Source: an archaeon
GTDB lineage: Archaea; EX4484-52; B79-G9
NCBI GenBank assembly: GCA_030630425.1
Contig: DAOVNB010000028.1
Location: 1 to 7,011, forward strand
Reading direction: 5' to 3'
DNA length: 7,011 nucleotides
Part shown: piece after piece, positions 5,549-7,011 of the stretch
Layout of the letters: each line of letters starts with the position of its first letter
Numbering within the stretch: position 1 is the stretch's first letter
The notes under the pieces: generated by a model
Seen by the model: only the letters and a program-made list of their open reading frames with translations
Database searches by the model: none
What the model was told of the DNA's origin: nothing
Position numbers and translations under genes: made by a program

Positions 5549-7011
5549 ATGGTGTCGATACGGAGAAAAACAGAAAAAGAGCGAAGGCATGAGGAAGAAA
5601 GAGAAATAATGCATAACATCATCCGCAAATACAATAAGGAAGCGACATTCCCCAAAGACGAAAAGAAAGACAGAAGTAAGGTAATTTCAAGAGAATACAA
5701 AATATTTAAGCAAGAAGAGGCTGAATCAAAAGAGAAGAGATCGTTTTTTGAGTATGCATGCGCGTTTTCAGAAAAAACAGCAAATGTTGGCATGGGCGCA
5801 AAATCAAAGCAGAAATACCAAGCAGCAATTGATTTTTCCGGCCTGAATGTGACGCCCAAAGGTGTTGCAAGTTTTGCTGTTTTGACAGCACTTGTTCTTT
5901 TTTTGGCGGCAATTTTTATTGTTCTGGCGTTTCCATCATTGTCCTTATTAGTTATGCTTATTGTTCTTTTAGCCCCGTTTGCATTTGCTTTTATGGCCTA
6001 CAATTACCCTATGAATTATGCTAATGTTGTCCGCATAAAAACCGGCGGCGAGCTTGTGATGGGTATTCTTTATATCATTGTCTACATGCGCACGACCCCA
6101 AACATTGAAGGCGCCATAAGATATGCGGCAGAAAATGTGACTGGAAAGCTTTCAGGGGATTTCAAAAAAGTTCTCTGGAGTGTTGAGGTGGGGCAGTATA
6201 CTTCTGTTGATGATGCCCTTACCGCATACATCATGCAGTGGAGGGCATACAATAAGGAATTTATTGAGGCAATCCAGCTTGTAAGGGAATCCATGATGGA
6301 GATGGTTCCTGAAAGACGCGAGCTTCTTTTGGACAAGGCAATAGACATTGTGCTTCAGGGAACTGACGAGAAAATGAAAAAATATTCAAGAGACCTTGAA
6401 ACACCTGTGATGATCATACACGGTTTTGGAATTATGCTTCCTGTTTTGGGCATGATTGTGTTTCCGTTGATTTCGATATTTTTGTCAGACAATATAACCG
6501 GTCTTTCATATTATCTTTTTTTCGGATATAATATTGTGCTTCCGTTGCTTGTTTTTTATTTTATGAAACAGATTATGGACAAACGGCCTGCAACGAGCAC
6601 AACAATTGACATATCAAATCATCCGGATTTTGCGCCCGAAAACAACATTGTTTTGAAACTAAAGGACAAGAGATATTTCCTTCCTGTATGGCCCTTTGCG
6701 TTTGCGGTATCTCTTTTAGGATTTCTTTTGGCTTTAGGGCTTTACGGGGCATTTATGGGTGTTGACACTACACAGGCAAATATTTTTGTAAAGCTTCTTT
6801 CGAGTCCTATGTTTCATAGCATAATTGCAATTCTTTCAATAGCCGTGGGTATTGCGGTTTATTTTAAGGGCATAAGCTTCCAGAAAACAAGCATGCGGGC
6901 ACAGATAGTATCTGTGGAGTCCGAGTTTGAGGATGCATTATTTGCGCTTGGAAACAGGATACACGGCGGAACGCCTATGGAGGTTGCGCTTTCACAAGCC
7001 TATGAAGACAC
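5549..7011 (+). CDS. Type II secretion/pilus platform membrane protein, TadC/FlaJ-like, 3'-truncated
   Basis: Open from ATG 5549 through the right edge: 487 complete codons plus two bases. The ATG at 5538 is in another frame and stops early; ATG 5549 follows the ATPase stop by 16 bp, with only a weak SD. Residues 1-105 are a highly charged Lys/Glu/Arg cytoplasmic extension. A helix pair follows at about 106-128 and 131-151, then the first T2SSF domain (about 165-285) with GGELVMGILYIIVYMRTTPN, a GAIRYAAEN helix and VGQYTSVDDAL. Next are helices at about 287-309 and 318-337, a linker with a hydrophilic segment (339-376), helices at about 381-402 and 423-444, and the start of a second T2SSF domain (FEDALFALGNRIHGGTPMEVAL, about 460-482). 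The two-domain layout is that of archaeal TadC/FlaJ-like rotor/platform proteins, which the upstream ATPase would turn to add or extrude pilin subunits. The remaining part of the second domain is outside the window. Subfamily assignment is not possible from this portion. Confidence 0.93.
   Translation, partial: MVSIRRKTEKERRHEEEREIMHNIIRKYNKEATFPKDEKKDRSKVISREYKIFKQEEAESKEKRSFFEYACAFSEKTANVGMGAKSKQKYQAAIDFSGLNVTPKGVASFAVLTALVLFLAAIFIVLAFPSLSLLVMLIVLLAPFAFAFMAYNYPMNYANVVRIKTGGELVMGILYIIVYMRTTPNIEGAIRYAAENVTGKLSGDFKKVLWSVEVGQYTSVDDALTAYIMQWRAYNKEFIEAIQLVRESMMEMVPERRELLLDKAIDIVLQGTDEKMKKYSRDLETPVMIIHGFGIMLPVLGMIVFPLISIFLSDNITGLSYYLFFGYNIVLPLLVFYFMKQIMDKRPATSTTIDISNHPDFAPENNIVLKLKDKRYFLPVWPFAFAVSLLGFLLALGLYGAFMGVDTTQANIFVKLLSSPMFHSIIAILSIAVGIAVYFKGISFQKTSMRAQIVSVESEFEDALFALGNRIHGGTPMEVALSQAYED

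Noticed and set aside
5538..5609. ATG at 5538 as the start of the TadC-like gene
   Set aside because: That frame stops after 23 codons; the long T2SSF frame begins at ATG 5549.
3250..7011. Archaellum motor (FlaI/FlaJ) identity
   Set aside because: No archaellin, FlaF/FlaG/FlaH genes are in the window. The ATPase is longer than FlaI, and the platform protein's charged extension and context fit a general archaeal pilus/secretion pair better.

Overview
The window reads as part of an archaeal chromosome encoding the motor of a type IV pilus-like or type II secretion-like machine, flanked by uncharacterised membrane and coiled-coil proteins. Archaeal origin is inferred from three things. The VirB11/TadA/GspE-type ATPase has the long, domain-padded form found in archaea. 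The TadC/FlaJ-like platform protein lies directly downstream of it. Promoter-like elements look like archaeal TATA boxes, for example TATTTAAATA in the divergent intergenic region. The small five-helix membrane proteins and Lys/Glu-rich coiled-coil proteins resemble what I recall from DPANN-type genomes (Woesearchaeota and relatives), but no lineage marker is present, so placement below Archaea is a guess.

Layout: (1) Positions 1-1647, plus strand: three consecutive members of one membrane protein family. The first is cut by the left edge, the second carries a long charged cytoplasmic tail, and the third is shorter and more diverged. The first two are clear tandem duplicates. (2) Positions 1660-3049, minus strand: two soluble coiled-coil proteins of 320 and 140 aa, only 4 bp apart and so probably one operon. 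The 320-aa gene meets the membrane-protein cluster tail to tail with 12 bp between. (3) Positions 3050-3249: a divergent promoter region with a self-complementary TATA element inside a perfect 7-bp inverted repeat, then a leader of about 105 nt before the ATPase. (4) Positions 3250-5532, plus strand: a 760-aa secretion/pilus ATPase with four N-terminal cysteines and intact Walker A, Asp-box, Walker B and His-box motifs. (5) Positions 5549 to the right edge, plus strand: the TadC/FlaJ-like platform protein, cut inside its second T2SSF domain. This gene runs off the window and is the only clear product of its region.

How they may work together (inference): the ATPase drives a rotor-like TadC platform in the membrane. 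The two coiled-coil genes share the divergent promoter with the motor and could be cytoplasmic adaptors, in the way FlaC/D/E accompany the archaellum motor. The five-helix proteins could be additional membrane components. No pilin, prepilin peptidase, archaellin, tRNA, rRNA, CRISPR array or mobile element was seen.
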